This document shows, piece after piece, positions 25,387 to 34,491 of a stretch of DNA of 64,000 nt. The stretch comes from Oceanobacillus alkalisoli. Lineage in GTDB: Bacteria; Bacillota; Bacilli; Bacillales; Amphibacillaceae. The DNA is taken from positions 124,001 to 188,000 of the forward strand of contig NZ_JAKGBW010000006.1 in the NCBI RefSeq assembly GCF_021556485.1. Direction: 5' to 3'. The notes beneath the pieces were generated by a model, which had not been told where the DNA came from, did not search any database, and worked only from the letters and a program-made list of their open reading frames with translations. The position numbers were made by a program, and so were the translations under genes. Every line of letters begins with the position of its first letter. The stretch's first letter is position 1.

Positions 25387-25536
25387 CTATAAAAAAACGT
25401 TCAACATTATTAATTTCATTTTTAAATGAGCGTTTCTCGCTTGCTCATAATAACATTTTTTGCCATACGTTTCTTTTTTTACTTTTTCCAGCCGTTCATC
25501 GACCATACATTTATATACAGCAATATCAATATGCAC
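25387..25536 (-). CDS. Small 49-residue protein, unknown function
   Basis: A GTG-started frame of 49 codons has GGGAGG seven bases upstream and its own terminator 4 bases after the stop. The product starts with HIDIAVYKCMVDERLEKV and is lysine/tyrosine-rich in the middle (ETYGKKCYYEQARNAH). The frame is open further upstream, but without a site. I do not recognise the family; the strong site and dedicated terminator support a real gene. Confidence 0.55.
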   Translation of the reverse strand: MHIDIAVYKCMVDERLEKVKKETYGKKCYYEQARNAHLKMKLIMLNVFL

Positions 25537-25772
25537 GATTGTTCCTCCCTTAATCATTTCGCTGAAGATGAGGAAGGCTGCTTGTTTTCGGCATGTACCT
25601 GAAATTTGGTAATGACTAGAATAGAGCCACCTCACGTATTGTTATGAACATCCCCATTACCTCCCTTTCAGAATAATCAATTGCTATACTCTTATTAATG
25701 CATGAATTTGACCGGCGCAACAAGTGATAGAATGGTTATAATCAAACTCTCCCAATACTTCTTCAAAAAATT

Positions 25773-25805
25773 CGGCGCGAAGTTCCTGATTAGGACTCCG
25801 CGCCG
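25773..25805 (-). terminator. Terminator of the CD3324-type gene
   Basis: CGGCGCG pairs with CGCGCCG, with an inner TCCT/AGGA stem, followed on the minus strand by AATTTTTTG. Confidence 0.85.
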
Positions 25806-25812
25806 TTACTGT

Positions 25813-26091
25813 TTATTTATAATTATTTCGCATTTTATAAATGATTTTCCGAATCGTATCAAAGGATAAATGATATTTCTGCTCCAATTCTTCAAATGAT
25901 TTGCCTTCCTTATATAACTGAAATATTTCTTCATTTCGTTTCGCGATCAATTCTCTTGATCCACTCACTTCTCCCCAAGCTGCTCGCTCTTTTTTCGCTT
26001 TCGGGATATAAATTAAATCTCCCTGGATATATTTCTGCATTTCTTTAAGCAAACTAGGGGGAAGCACCTCTTTTGCATTTTTGTACTGCAT
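25813..26091 (-). CDS. CD3324-family / Mor-like HTH protein
   Basis: This 92-residue protein begins QYKNAKEVLPPSLLKEMQKY, then GDLIYIPKAKKERAAWGE, and ends in a helix-turn-helix (FEELEQKYHLSFDTIRKII). This is the pattern of the small CD3324/Mor-activator-like proteins found in Firmicutes, often near mobile or accessory genes. It is probably a DNA-binding protein. Its target is unknown; it lies alone between a small gene and a decayed region. Confidence 0.72.
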   Translation of the reverse strand: MQYKNAKEVLPPSLLKEMQKYIQGDLIYIPKAKKERAAWGEVSGSRELIAKRNEEIFQLYKEGKSFEELEQKYHLSFDTIRKIIYKMRNNYK

Positions 26092-26183
26092 GTTTAACTT
26101 CCTCCTTGAAAATGTGGAAATCTAAATAACCGTTCTTTGTTAAAATGTCCATTTTCATCCTACTCCTTTCTTGTTAAATTTAT

Positions 26184-26289
26184 CACGCATTAACGGTCTG
26201 TAATACCCCCACCTCCGAACATGAGGGAAACTCAATATATGAAGTCGGGGGATAGACAGTCCGTAAATCCCTGATTCTGTTCAACTAAA
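26184..26289. repeat. Dispersed structured repeat, copy 3 (short hairpin lost)
   Basis: It has the long-hairpin half of the family (ACGGTCTGT ... ACAGTCCGT, with CCCCCACCTC opposite a shortened G run) and the conserved tail CCCTGATTCTGTTCAACTAA, but breaks off before the second hairpin. Confidence 0.85.
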
Positions 26290-26388
26290 CTTTATGACCT
26301 GTTTCTTTCATTACTTACCATTGATTATAACCGATTTTCTAGACGATGGAAAGATGTTAATTTTCTCAAAATTAATTTTAAATAATTA

Positions 26389-26442
26389 GGGACCGCGCTG
26401 AGGCGGTCCCATGCTGGTGATTCCCGCTAAGCGGAAATCACC
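26389..26442. other. Tandem hairpins in a decayed region
   Basis: Two strong stems follow each other: GGGACCGC / GCGGTCCC and an 11-pair stem GGTGATT...CCGC / GCGG...AATCACC. No gene in 26092-26608 is supported; these hairpins and the repeat are all that stand out there. Confidence 0.5.
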
Positions 26443-26608
26443 TCACTAACTGTAATCAATATTATCAGCCTCCTTCCCGAAAGAGTCTATCGGTCCGACA
26501 CCTTTATTTACTCATATTTTCAGGTTGATTTACAAGGGTAAGAATAGTTATAATTGATTTTCTCCTTGTTCCTTACGACTTTATAACTTAATTGCTGCAC
26601 TTCTTGAT

Positions 26609-27310
26609 CTAAATGGTTGGATCAGTCAGCAAGTTTCCGTGCACCTTCCGCAACGCGTTCCATCGATTGATTCGATTCTTCCGTTGTATCTGAAATTTCT
26701 TCAATACCAGCAGCGAACTCTTCGGAGATACTTGCTGGGCCAGGCTTCCTACTTCATTCGTAACTACGGTGAATCCTTTTCTATTCTCTCCAGCTTGTGC
26801 TGCTTCGAATTTCTTTTCCTTCCTTATTCGCGCCCTCCACATGCTCAACAAATTCCGTCATCATTACAGCTAATTCACTCGCCCCATCTCCGGTTACTCG
26901 CCTGAACAGGTTCTGCTAGATTTCCAATTGATAACCGCTCCATGCTTTGCGTAATATATTTTATTGGACGGGAAATGCTTCCGCTGAAACGAATCGCTAC
27001 AAATAGAACAATAAGCAGTGTGACAACTGTAATCGCCCAAACAATCCAAGCTATTTGTGCATTTATATCATGAATGATGGACATATCCTGATCAATGCCA
27101 ATCATCCCGATCACTTCCTGTTGGATGGGATCGTACATTGGAAGATAAGATGTTAAAAAATCACCAGACTCCTCTGATATCGAATCCCCATTTCTTACAG
27201 AGGTTAAAATTACTTCATCCTCTATGGAAGTCCCTACATTTTCCACATTTGAAGAAATAGTAATCATTCCATCACCATTGTATAAATCAATCGTTGAGTA
27301 ATTAAGAATG
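26609..27310 (-). pseudogene. Broken methyl-accepting chemotaxis protein gene
   Basis: Read on the minus strand, the first part gives a Cache-like sensor piece (IPHILNYSTIDLYNGDG, MYDPIQQEVIGMIGIDQD), a membrane segment (IAWIVWAITVVTLLIVLF) and the start of a HAMP domain (SRPIKYITQSMERLSIGNL). It then loses frame. A second frame near the 3' end holds a damaged signalling tip (AAQAGENRKGFTVVTNEVGS). The N-terminus is cut off by the nucleotidyltransferase fragment, and the signalling domain is largely deleted. Confidence 0.75.
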
Positions 27311-27323
27311 TGAGGGATGCTTC

Positions 27324-27611
27324 GTGTTATATGATAATCTTCCAGAAAAGCGTGATATGATTTTGAAAGTAGCAGATGAACACGGTATTCAAAATGTACG
27401 GGTTTTTGGTTCTGTTGCAAGACTTGAAGATGGACCTGAAAGCGATTTTTACTTACTTGTAGAATTTGAAAAAGGAAGAAGTTTATTTGATATGATTCGC
27501 TTTAAAGAAGAAGTTGAAGATTTGCTTGATGTTAACGTTGATATCGTAACAGAAAACTCGATTCATTGGAGTATGAAAGAAGATGTGTTAAACGGAGCTG
27601 TTCGACTATGA
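27324..27611 (+). pseudogene. MntA-type nucleotidyltransferase antitoxin with damaged active site
   Basis: The 95-residue product keeps the minimal nucleotidyltransferase fold and GSVARLEDGPESDFYLL. The catalytic pair is normally GS..SDxD; here the second aspartate is tyrosine (SDFY), consistent with a single G-to-T change. In MntA-HepT systems this enzyme AMPylates and neutralises the HEPN toxin. Its stop overlaps the start of the truncated HepT piece by four bases, the usual coupling. I class it as non-functional debris because its toxin is truncated and the active site is altered. Confidence 0.65.
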
Positions 27612-27697
27612 AGAACGACAAAGTCTATTTACGTCATATTTTAGAGTGTATAAATAATATTGAATCATATACCCCAATGGAGAAAGTGGTATTTTAA
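27608..27697 (+). pseudogene. Truncated HepT (HEPN/DUF86) toxin
   Basis: The frame starts MKNDKVYLRHILECINNIES, like HepT toxins, but stops after 29 residues, long before the RxxxxxH RNase motif. Together with the preceding gene it is a broken MntA-HepT toxin-antitoxin pair. Confidence 0.6.
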
Positions 27698-27729
27698 GTA
27701 AACTTATAATTATCTACTTAAAACAAAAA

Positions 27730-27776
27730 CCTCTATACTAAACAGTTTAAATACAATTAACCATTTAGTATAGAGG
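27730..27776 (-). terminator. Terminator of the chemoreceptor gene
   Basis: CCTCTATACTAAA pairs perfectly over 13 bases with TTTAGTATAGAGG; on the minus strand GGTTTTTGTTTT follows. Confidence 0.8.
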
Positions 27777-27825
27777 CATATTAAATTCAAATGTATATGA
27801 ATATTATTTAGAGCCTTTTAAAAAA

Positions 27826-29511
27826 TCACAACTTAAACTCATTCACCAACCCATTCAATTCCTCCGCCAACTTCGCCAGTTCATCGGAGCTTGCGGCAAC
27901 TTCAACCATTGCAGAACTTGTCTGTTCAATCGATGCAGAGGTTTCCTCCACCCCTGCAGCAGATTCTTCCGAGATGGCTGCAATTTCCTGAATCGCCCGG
28001 TTCATCTGTTCATTATTTTCTGTTACTTCCTGCAGATTTCGAGATACTTCGGTAATATTATTAACAACATTCGTCACAGATGCTGTAATTCTTCCAAACG
28101 TTTCACCTGTCGTCGTAATCTGCTCCGTACCTTGGGTGACATCTGCGTACCCTGCTTTGAGCGACTCAACGACTATGCTGGATTCACTTTGGATACGATC
28201 GACAATAGCTGTGATACTCGTTACAGATTGGGAGGATTGTTCAGCAAGCTTTCGTACCTCATCAGCAACAACCGCAAATCCTTGACCATGCTCTCCTGCT
28301 CTCGCTGCTTCAATTGCCGCGTTTAAAGCGAGCAAATTCGTCTGCTCCGCGATATTATGAATCACTACAACTAGTTCAGAAATTTCCTGAGCATGGGTAT
28401 CCAGCCCTTCTACTTTCAATACAGCTTCCTGGACGACCTGGTCAATTTTGGACATTTGTTGCATGGAGGATTCCATTAACCCGGAACCTTCATTTGTCAT
28501 ATTTAATACTTCAGATGCTGTCTGTTGAATCGCTTCACCATCTTGACTTGTCTCTTGCAATTTCGATGTAAATACTGCCATATTACCGGATAAATCTGAT
28601 GCATTATTCGCTTGGGATTCGGAACCCGCAGCAATCTCTTCCATTGTTGCAGCCACCTGCTCCGAGCTCTCCGTTACTTCATTGGACGATTGGGTGAGCT
28701 CTTCACTTTGACTCGTGACTGTTTCAGATACAGTATTGATCCGTTGCAATAAATCACGCATATTTTTATTCATCAAATTCGTCGCTTCCGTTAATTGTCC
28801 TGTTTCATCTTCCGCCTTCACTTCTAGCGGTTCCTGACTTAAATCGCCAGACGCAATTTGATTCATCCGTTCCATTACTGTTTTAATCGGATTTGCAATC
28901 ATGCGGGCAAACAAGATGGCAATGCCTATACTAAGGATTATTGCTACGACCGAAATTACCAGTGTAACGACTAATGTTCGTTCACCTTCTGCAATTGTAT
29001 CCTCTGCACCACTTAGAATCGTTTCCTCCCTATTGTCTGCCATTTCCTGATAACCTTCCATCAGGCCTTCCCCCATCGGGACAGCATTCTCTCTAAATAT
29101 TTGCAGGGCATCTTCTTCATTCCCTTGGTCATATTGAGGAAATACATCATTGATGATAATTTCACGCCATTCAATAGCTCCATTAACGAGCTGCTGCATT
29201 TCTTCAGAATTATTTCTTTCCAAAATGAAATCCTGATAACCAACCGCTTCTTCCGTAAGATGATCAAAAGTTTCCTTAAATTCATTATCTCCGGTCAACA
29301 AATAACCGCGAACACTAGCCACACGATTGATGAAATTCGTCGTCAAGCTTTCATCCGCTATGAGCATAGGCAAGTGTTCATTTGCAACGTTCCTTAACGT
29401 ATTATTATTTTGCGTTATAGAGGTGAACCCCATTATTGCAAGTCCAATAACAAAAGCAATAACAATGAAAAACCCTACTAATGTTCTAGCGCGTATACTT
29501 TTAAATTTCAA
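27826..29511 (-). CDS. Methyl-accepting chemotaxis protein with four-helix-bundle sensor
   Basis: This 561-residue receptor has membrane segments at about residues 11-30 and 183-205, an extracellular helical sensor between them (4HB/CHASE3-like, with [16 protein letters not shown]), a HAMP domain (about 207-260), and a cytoplasmic signalling domain. The signalling hairpin tip [20 protein letters not shown] is intact, with [15 protein letters not shown] after it. It senses an unknown ligand and signals through CheW/CheV and CheA. The start is TTG. The decayed chemoreceptor just downstream may be an older duplicate. Confidence 0.92.
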   Translation of the reverse strand: MKFKSIRARTLVGFFIVIAFVIGLAIMGFTSITQNNNTLRNVANEHLPMLIADESLTTNFINRVASVRGYLLTGDNEFKETFDHLTEEAVGYQDFILERNNSEEMQQLVNGAIEWREIIINDVFPQYDQGNEEDALQIFRENAVPMGEGLMEGYQEMADNREETILSGAEDTIAEGERTLVVTLVISVVAIILSIGIAILFARMIANPIKTVMERMNQIASGDLSQEPLEVKAEDETGQLTEATNLMNKNMRDLLQRINTVSETVTSQSEELTQSSNEVTESSEQVAATMEEIAAGSESQANNASDLSGNMAVFTSKLQETSQDGEAIQQTASEVLNMTNEGSGLMESSMQQMSKIDQVVQEAVLKVEGLDTHAQEISELVVVIHNIAEQTNLLALNAAIEAARAGEHGQGFAVVADEVRKLAEQSSQSVTSITAIVDRIQSESSIVVESLKAGYADVTQGTEQITTTGETFGRITASVTNVVNNITEVSRNLQEVTENNEQMNRAIQEIAAISEESAAGVEETSASIEQTSSAMVEVAASSDELAKLAEELNGLVNEFKL

Positions 29512-29890
29512 TTTAAAGATTCGCTTCCCTTCTATTTTAAATATTTGTGCTGGATATATTTTCTAAAAATAATCTGTAATGTAAGCTACTCTACTTATAT
29601 CGGATGGAGTTGAATCTTTTGAAGGGTACTTTTTGTGAGATAATGAACTTTCGGTGAATGATTACAACTTAATCATCTCATCGTACGTACTCTGCCTTGT
29701 TCCATTACTTAAAATCGAAAAATCTACTTCCTGCAAAAGAGCTAGGGACATATTATAGAAAGTTATCTTTTTCGTGGTCTTACTATCCATTTATATTAGA
29801 TTATTTATTTACTTGGCAGGGTATATAGCCTAAGAATAAGAAAACTAACTTTCTAAGTGAATGGATTTCATAATTACCAGAATCGGCTTT
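29512..29890. other. Intergenic, promoter side of two divergent genes
   Basis: AT-rich sequence without a supported frame or repeat; it must hold the promoters of the chemoreceptor and the beta-helix gene, but I could not pick convincing -35/-10 pairs. Confidence 0.3.
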
Positions 29891-29891
29891 T

Positions 29892-29943
29892 CCATCACCG
29901 TATGTAGTTGGGAACGAATCAACTCAACTACATATGGTGATGG
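29892..29943 (+). other. Strong leader hairpin before the beta-helix gene
   Basis: Arms CCATCACCGTATGTAGTTG and CAACTACATATGGTGATGG pair over 19 positions (one G-U) around a 14-base loop, ending 61 bases before the start codon. There is no T run, so it may be a leader structure rather than a terminator. Confidence 0.6.
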
Positions 29944-30004
29944 TGAAGCATTAAATACGTATTTTAAATATGAATAAACATTAACAAGAAGGAGCACAGG
30001 TACC

Positions 30005-31348
30005 ATGCAAAAGGTTTTATTGATTTTATCTTTATTGACTTTATGGATAATCCTCCCCGCCCATGCAGTCGAAACGAAAGCAGAGACTTATACGATTAGT
30101 CCGAGCAGCGATCCATTTAATGAAAACTTTATGAACGACTCCACATACAACAAGAAAACAAAACATTATTATTTACTTCGTTCCTACCTTGAACAGCTGG
30201 AAGAAACAGATGGTGGCGCACTTATATTGGAGAAAGGGACTTATCTCATATCAAATGTATTATTCGTTCCTTCAAATGTAACGATTAAGCTAGAAAACGG
30301 TGTGAAGATTGTAAACGGGAATGATACGGGTATAGCCAATGTCGAGGCAGATCAATCCATTTTTCAACTTATCCGTCCTTCTCGTGGTAAGAAAGAAGGT
30401 GTCTACGGCGAATACGGTGGTGAAAAAAATATTTCCATCATTGGTTATGGGTCAGCTACGATCGATTTAAACTTTGAAAAGGATGCAATTGCTATTATCG
30501 CCGGTCATAACCAGAATATCCGAATCGAAAATATTCATTTTCAAAACATATATTCCGGCCATTTCATTGAGATTGATGCGACAAAGAATGCTGTTATAAC
30601 CAACAATAAATTCATAAATTCAAAACAATCACCAACTGAAATCAAAGAAGCGATTAATATTGATACCCCTGACAAGCTGACACAAGGATGGAGTTCGAAG
30701 TGGAGTACGTTCGATAAAACACCTAACTCCAATCTAACAATAGAAGATAATCTATTCTATAATCTCGACCGGGCAATCGGTACACATAAATATTCCGGCG
30801 GGAAATATCATGAGCAAATTATAATCAGGGATAATAAAATAGAGAAAATGCGCCAAGATGCCATTCGCGTGTTAAATTGGCGTAATTCAACAATAGAAAA
30901 CAATCTAGTTAAAAACGTTGAACCCGGTGAAAATAATGCGAATAGAGGGATTATGGCAAGTGGCGCCATCAATCCTACTTTCCAACATAATGTGTTTGAA
31001 AACATACCTCGCCCGATGCAATTTATAGCCTGGAAAAACAGTAATCCAGGTTCTGAGTATGCTATAACCTATAATGAATTAAGTGAGGAAAATAAATTTG
31101 CATTAGCTACGAACACCATTGTTAATGATGAGGAGGATTTCATCCGGATTAATCCTAAATATAAAAAATACGATAAAGAACATACGGAATTTATCCCAAT
31201 CAAAACGGCAAAGGAGACAGGACAAATGAATTTATTAAATCACCGTACAAATAAAACATGCGCTGGACAATCATCTAATTCCTATAACTATTATTCTAAA
31301 ATCGTACGGTTACACGTCCCGATGGCCTGGAAGGTGCCCTGCCTTTAA
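30005..31348 (+). CDS. Secreted right-handed beta-helix protein, frameshifted near the 3' end
   Basis: This 447-residue product has a signal peptide (VLLILSLLTLWIILPAHAVE) and repeated beta-helix coils rich in I, N and V (for example ISIIGYGSATIDLNF, IRIENIHFQNIYS, LTIEDNLFYNLDR). It resembles the fold of pectate-lyase-like and other polysaccharide-acting enzymes. After KTCAGQSSNSYNYYSK the frame is probably shifted by one base near 31303. The alternative frame continues RTVTRPDGLEGALPLIGSN and ends at a TAA at 31393-31395, a much more protein-like end. The gene is therefore either slightly broken or carries a sequencing error. Substrate unknown. Confidence 0.7.
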   Translation: MQKVLLILSLLTLWIILPAHAVETKAETYTISPSSDPFNENFMNDSTYNKKTKHYYLLRSYLEQLEETDGGALILEKGTYLISNVLFVPSNVTIKLENGVKIVNGNDTGIANVEADQSIFQLIRPSRGKKEGVYGEYGGEKNISIIGYGSATIDLNFEKDAIAIIAGHNQNIRIENIHFQNIYSGHFIEIDATKNAVITNNKFINSKQSPTEIKEAINIDTPDKLTQGWSSKWSTFDKTPNSNLTIEDNLFYNLDRAIGTHKYSGGKYHEQIIIRDNKIEKMRQDAIRVLNWRNSTIENNLVKNVEPGENNANRGIMASGAINPTFQHNVFENIPRPMQFIAWKNSNPGSEYAITYNELSEENKFALATNTIVNDEEDFIRINPKYKKYDKEHTEFIPIKTAKETGQMNLLNHRTNKTCAGQSSNSYNYYSKIVRLHVPMAWKVPCL

Positions 31349-31423
31349 TTGGAAGTAATATGGAAAAAACACCTGTAGTCAGCGACTCCCCCTAAAAAAT
31401 ATCTAGTTTTCTTAACCGAAAAA

Positions 31424-31550
31424 TGTTATACTTACGTAGCGATGAGCTGATTCGTATAAGTCGAGGAACAGGTTAAACATGTGATGTGAACACATAGTTC
31501 TCTCGCCACGAATAATCGTTAGCGTCTATATAAATATAGGCGCTTTTTTG
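31424..31550 (+). ncRNA. Candidate small structured RNA
   Basis: An extended -10 promoter (TGTTATACT, 31424-31432) is followed by a non-coding stretch with internal pairing (ATTCGT with ACGAAT; ATGTG with CACAT). It ends in a textbook terminator: AGCGTCTATAT / ATATAGGCGCT then TTTTTTG (31521-31550). No open frame fits. It could also be just the 3' region of the beta-helix transcript. It matches no RNA family I know. Confidence 0.4.
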
Positions 31551-31586
31551 TTTTACTTCGATAAGGTAAACTCACCTATCATAATG

Positions 31587-31697
31587 ATAAAGTGAAACTT
31601 CATTCAATGGGGATTTCCTTAACTTCCCAACCTTCACATGTTGGGTTTCCTTCATCTATAGAGGCGGGGGTAGCACAGATCGTTAATGCGAGATAAA
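31587..31697. repeat. Dispersed structured repeat, copy 4 (internally deleted)
   Basis: It starts ATAAAGTGAAACTTCATTCA and ends near ATCGTTAATGCGAGATAAAT. The central TTGAACAGAATCAGGG part is missing. Confidence 0.8.
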
Positions 31698-31709
31698 TTT
31701 GATAAAATA

Positions 31710-31746
31710 AGGCATCTCAAGGGCTTGATAAACCTTTGAGATGCCT
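31710..31746 (-). terminator. Terminator of the symporter gene
   Basis: AGGCATCTCAAGGG pairs with CCTTTGAGATGCCT; TTATTTTAT follows on the minus strand. Confidence 0.85.
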
Positions 31747-31749
31747 CTG

Positions 31750-32748
31750 TTAATTTGATAACTTCTTTTCTTCTAAAGCTGCATCGTTTGGTTGTTCTTC
31801 AACGCTCGTGTCTCGTTCATTCGGAACTCCGCTTTTCCCCCACTTGGAAGCAAGCATGGTACCGGTAATCAACTGCCAAGCTGAGGCAAATGCACTTGGC
31901 AACGCTGCTAATGGCGTGAAATAGACGGAAGCTAAAGCAACACCAAGACCTGAGTTCTGCATTCCGACTTCAATCGAAATCGCACGTTGATCTTGCACAG
32001 GTAATCTACATAACTTTCCTGCATAGAATCCTAATAATAGTCCAAATCCATTATGGAGCAACACGGAGACGAATACTAGAATTCCTGCACTCGCAATATT
32101 TTCTTTATTATTTGCAACGATAGATGAAACAATAATTGTAATTGCAACAATCGATATTAAAGGCAGAATGGATGCCCCTTTTTCCGTTGTTTTCGGAAAG
32201 TATTTATTAACCAATAATCCTAAGATGATTGGAATAACGATTACTTGTACAATCGACATAAACATCGACATTGGATTAACCGGTAACCATTGCCCCGCGA
32301 ATATTAATAATAAAAGCGGTGTCATGATCGGAGCGAGCAATGTAGAAACACTCGTCATGGTAATGGAGAGCGGCAGATTTCCTTTCGCCAAAAACACCAT
32401 TACATTGGATGCCGTCCCGCCCGGAACACTTCCTAATAATACAAGACCGGCTGCAATTTCTGCCGGCAATTGTAATAAATAAGCGATGACAAATGCCACC
32501 GTGGGCATGATTGAAAATTGTGCAACGACCCCAATTAAAACAGGTATCGGTTTCGTAAAAACCAATTTAAAATCAGAAGCTTTTAATGTCAGCCCCATCC
32601 CGAACATGACGACCCCAAGCAGAATTGGGATATACGCGCCAAATGAAGAAAACCACTCCGGAACCATGAATGCAATGACTGAAAAAATGATGATGATAAG
32701 CGCAAAATATTTACCGGCTATGTTGCTTATCCTGTTGATTACTTCCAT
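31750..32748 (-). CDS. Bile acid:sodium symporter family (BASS) transporter
   Basis: The 332-residue membrane protein has about ten segments and the two BASS signature regions: GGTASNVMVFLAKGNLPLS in the first crossing helix and EVGMQNSGLGVALASVYF in the second, which form the sodium sites. The start at 32748 follows AGGGGAG by about seven bases; the longer frame lacks a site. Bacterial members import bile salts, pantoate or other organic anions. Its neighbours are genes for taurine breakdown, so taurine-conjugated bile salts are one possible cargo, but that is inference. It has its own terminator. Confidence 0.88.
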   Translation of the reverse strand: MEVINRISNIAGKYFALIIIIFSVIAFMVPEWFSSFGAYIPILLGVVMFGMGLTLKASDFKLVFTKPIPVLIGVVAQFSIMPTVAFVIAYLLQLPAEIAAGLVLLGSVPGGTASNVMVFLAKGNLPLSITMTSVSTLLAPIMTPLLLLIFAGQWLPVNPMSMFMSIVQVIVIPIILGLLVNKYFPKTTEKGASILPLISIVAITIIVSSIVANNKENIASAGILVFVSVLLHNGFGLLLGFYAGKLCRLPVQDQRAISIEVGMQNSGLGVALASVYFTPLAALPSAFASAWQLITGTMLASKWGKSGVPNERDTSVEEQPNDAALEEKKLSN

Positions 32749-33034
32749 GAAAGACTCCCCTTTTGTGTATTCTATGTTGTTAGATCCCCTTTGTATAATT
32801 GAGATTGATAGTATCACTTTATTTAATTGTTGTAAAGTGAATGTTTAGATAAATTGAATACTTACGGTACTAGAAAAATACCTGATATGGGTAGCAGGAG
32901 TGGAATGGGCGGTACGATGTAACAGTCCACGAGATGAATCAATAGAGATTTTATATTCTTAGCAATACTTTTCATCTATAGGTCTTAATCTCAATACCCA
33001 CATAACGAAAATAATGAAATTTAAGGTAGCCATT

Positions 33035-34213
33035 CTAAACCGTAATAAGCCCACCAAACAAAAAGATTAACACAAAACTTACAGCTCCCACTGCAATTGC
33101 TGCAGCAAATCCAATATAAAAAGGTTTAATCCCTATCCCTTTAAACATTTTAAAGTTCGTGGACAATCCAACCCCAGCCATCGCCATACCAAGCAGGTAT
33201 GTAGTACCAAATGAACTAAGATTTGTATAAAGTCCCTCCCAAGTATTTGAAGAAATTAAACCAAAAGCAGCCCCATTATTCTCCATTGTTAGATCCCCAA
33301 TTGTTCGGACAAAAGAAAGGATTAAGAAGCCGATAACAAACAAAGGAATGAAAGTATACCATTTCGGCAGCGCCTTCTCCATATTGCCGTTCTCATGGCC
33401 TCTCCTATCCGAACTTTTGAAAAATAAATAAGAAACAAAAGGAATGATTGCGATAATAAATAGATTTCTTGTTAATTTAGTTACAGTTGCAATTTCAACA
33501 ACTTCCTGTGTTTGAAAAAATTGATCATATATTAAAGCCGCTCCCGTAACTTGAGCAGTATCATGAATTGCTGTTCCCAGAAATAACCCCGCTTTAATAG
33601 GGTCCGCTGCAAACATAAAATTAGCTAAAAAGGGATAAAGGACCATTCCGGTTAAACCAAAGATGGTAATATTAGCTACCGCATAAGAGATTTCGTCCTC
33701 TTTCGCTTTAATGACAGGAGAAGTTGCCATAATCGCTGTCACACCACAGATTCCTGTTCCAGTTGCGATTAATGTTCCAAGGCGCATTGATTGTTTCATT
33801 TTATTCGTTAAATATAATGTAATAAATAACCCAGCCGAAATACATGCGACAATCAAAGGAATACCAATCGCACCAAGCTTTAATGCTTCTAGCAGGCTAA
33901 GTCTTAGACCAAGCAAAATAATTCCGGCACGGAGCACATATTTCATGGAAAATGAAATACCATAGAAAAAACTGTTCGATAACCGGAATGTATTTCGCAA
34001 AATGATACCTATAATGATTGCAACAAAAATCCCAGAAACCGGTGTCTGGCTTTCCGGCGATAGCATCCCCATTTGAATCATCAAAAATCCGAGTAATTCA
34101 GCTCCGAAAATCCCCAGCAACATAACAACTATGCACAGTAAAATTCCAGGAAGAATTCTAACTAAAAAATGTTGCTCTTTCTCCCGCTCTTTCTTTTCTT
34201 TTAATTTTTCCAA
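33035..34213 (-). CDS. YeiH/UPF0324 family putative sulfite/sulfate exporter
   Basis: This roughly 392-residue membrane protein has about ten to eleven segments and the family motifs YVLRAGIILLGLRLSLLEA, GTGICGVTAIMATSPVIKA, FLGTAIHDTAQVTGAAL and TKLTRNLFII. Members are often found with sulfonate-degradation genes as candidate sulfite exporters. That fits here, because Xsc releases sulfite. I chose the TTG at 34213, which has GGGGGG six bases before it; the in-frame ATG at 34297 has no site. It is divergent from the APC permease gene. Confidence 0.85.
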   Translation of the reverse strand: MEKLKEKKEREKEQHFLVRILPGILLCIVVMLLGIFGAELLGFLMIQMGMLSPESQTPVSGIFVAIIIGIILRNTFRLSNSFFYGISFSMKYVLRAGIILLGLRLSLLEALKLGAIGIPLIVACISAGLFITLYLTNKMKQSMRLGTLIATGTGICGVTAIMATSPVIKAKEDEISYAVANITIFGLTGMVLYPFLANFMFAADPIKAGLFLGTAIHDTAQVTGAALIYDQFFQTQEVVEIATVTKLTRNLFIIAIIPFVSYLFFKSSDRRGHENGNMEKALPKWYTFIPLFVIGFLILSFVRTIGDLTMENNGAAFGLISSNTWEGLYTNLSSFGTTYLLGMAMAGVGLSTNFKMFKGIGIKPFYIGFAAAIAVGAVSFVLIFLFGGLITV

Positions 34214-34491
34214 TATAATCCCCCCTCGAATACGTTCTATAATTATCTTAATAAAGAAAAACAGAAACAGGAAATTGTAAATTTCAATATAAATCATAAG
34301 TATATTTTATAACTGTTACAATATAAACTTATTATCAATCTTTTGTATAAGTTTTATCATAATTAACAATAAGTCAATTATTCAGAAACTATTGATTTAG
34401 TGTTTTGAGAATGGTTTAATTAATCCAACGCAATATTTAATTTTCATCATAATGAAAACGCTTCCTAAAATAATAAGAGGAGTGAAAAAGA

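Noticed and set aside
25251-25553. A 100-codon plus-strand frame
   Set aside because: It crosses a terminator and the opposite small gene, has no ribosome binding site, and its composition is not protein-like.
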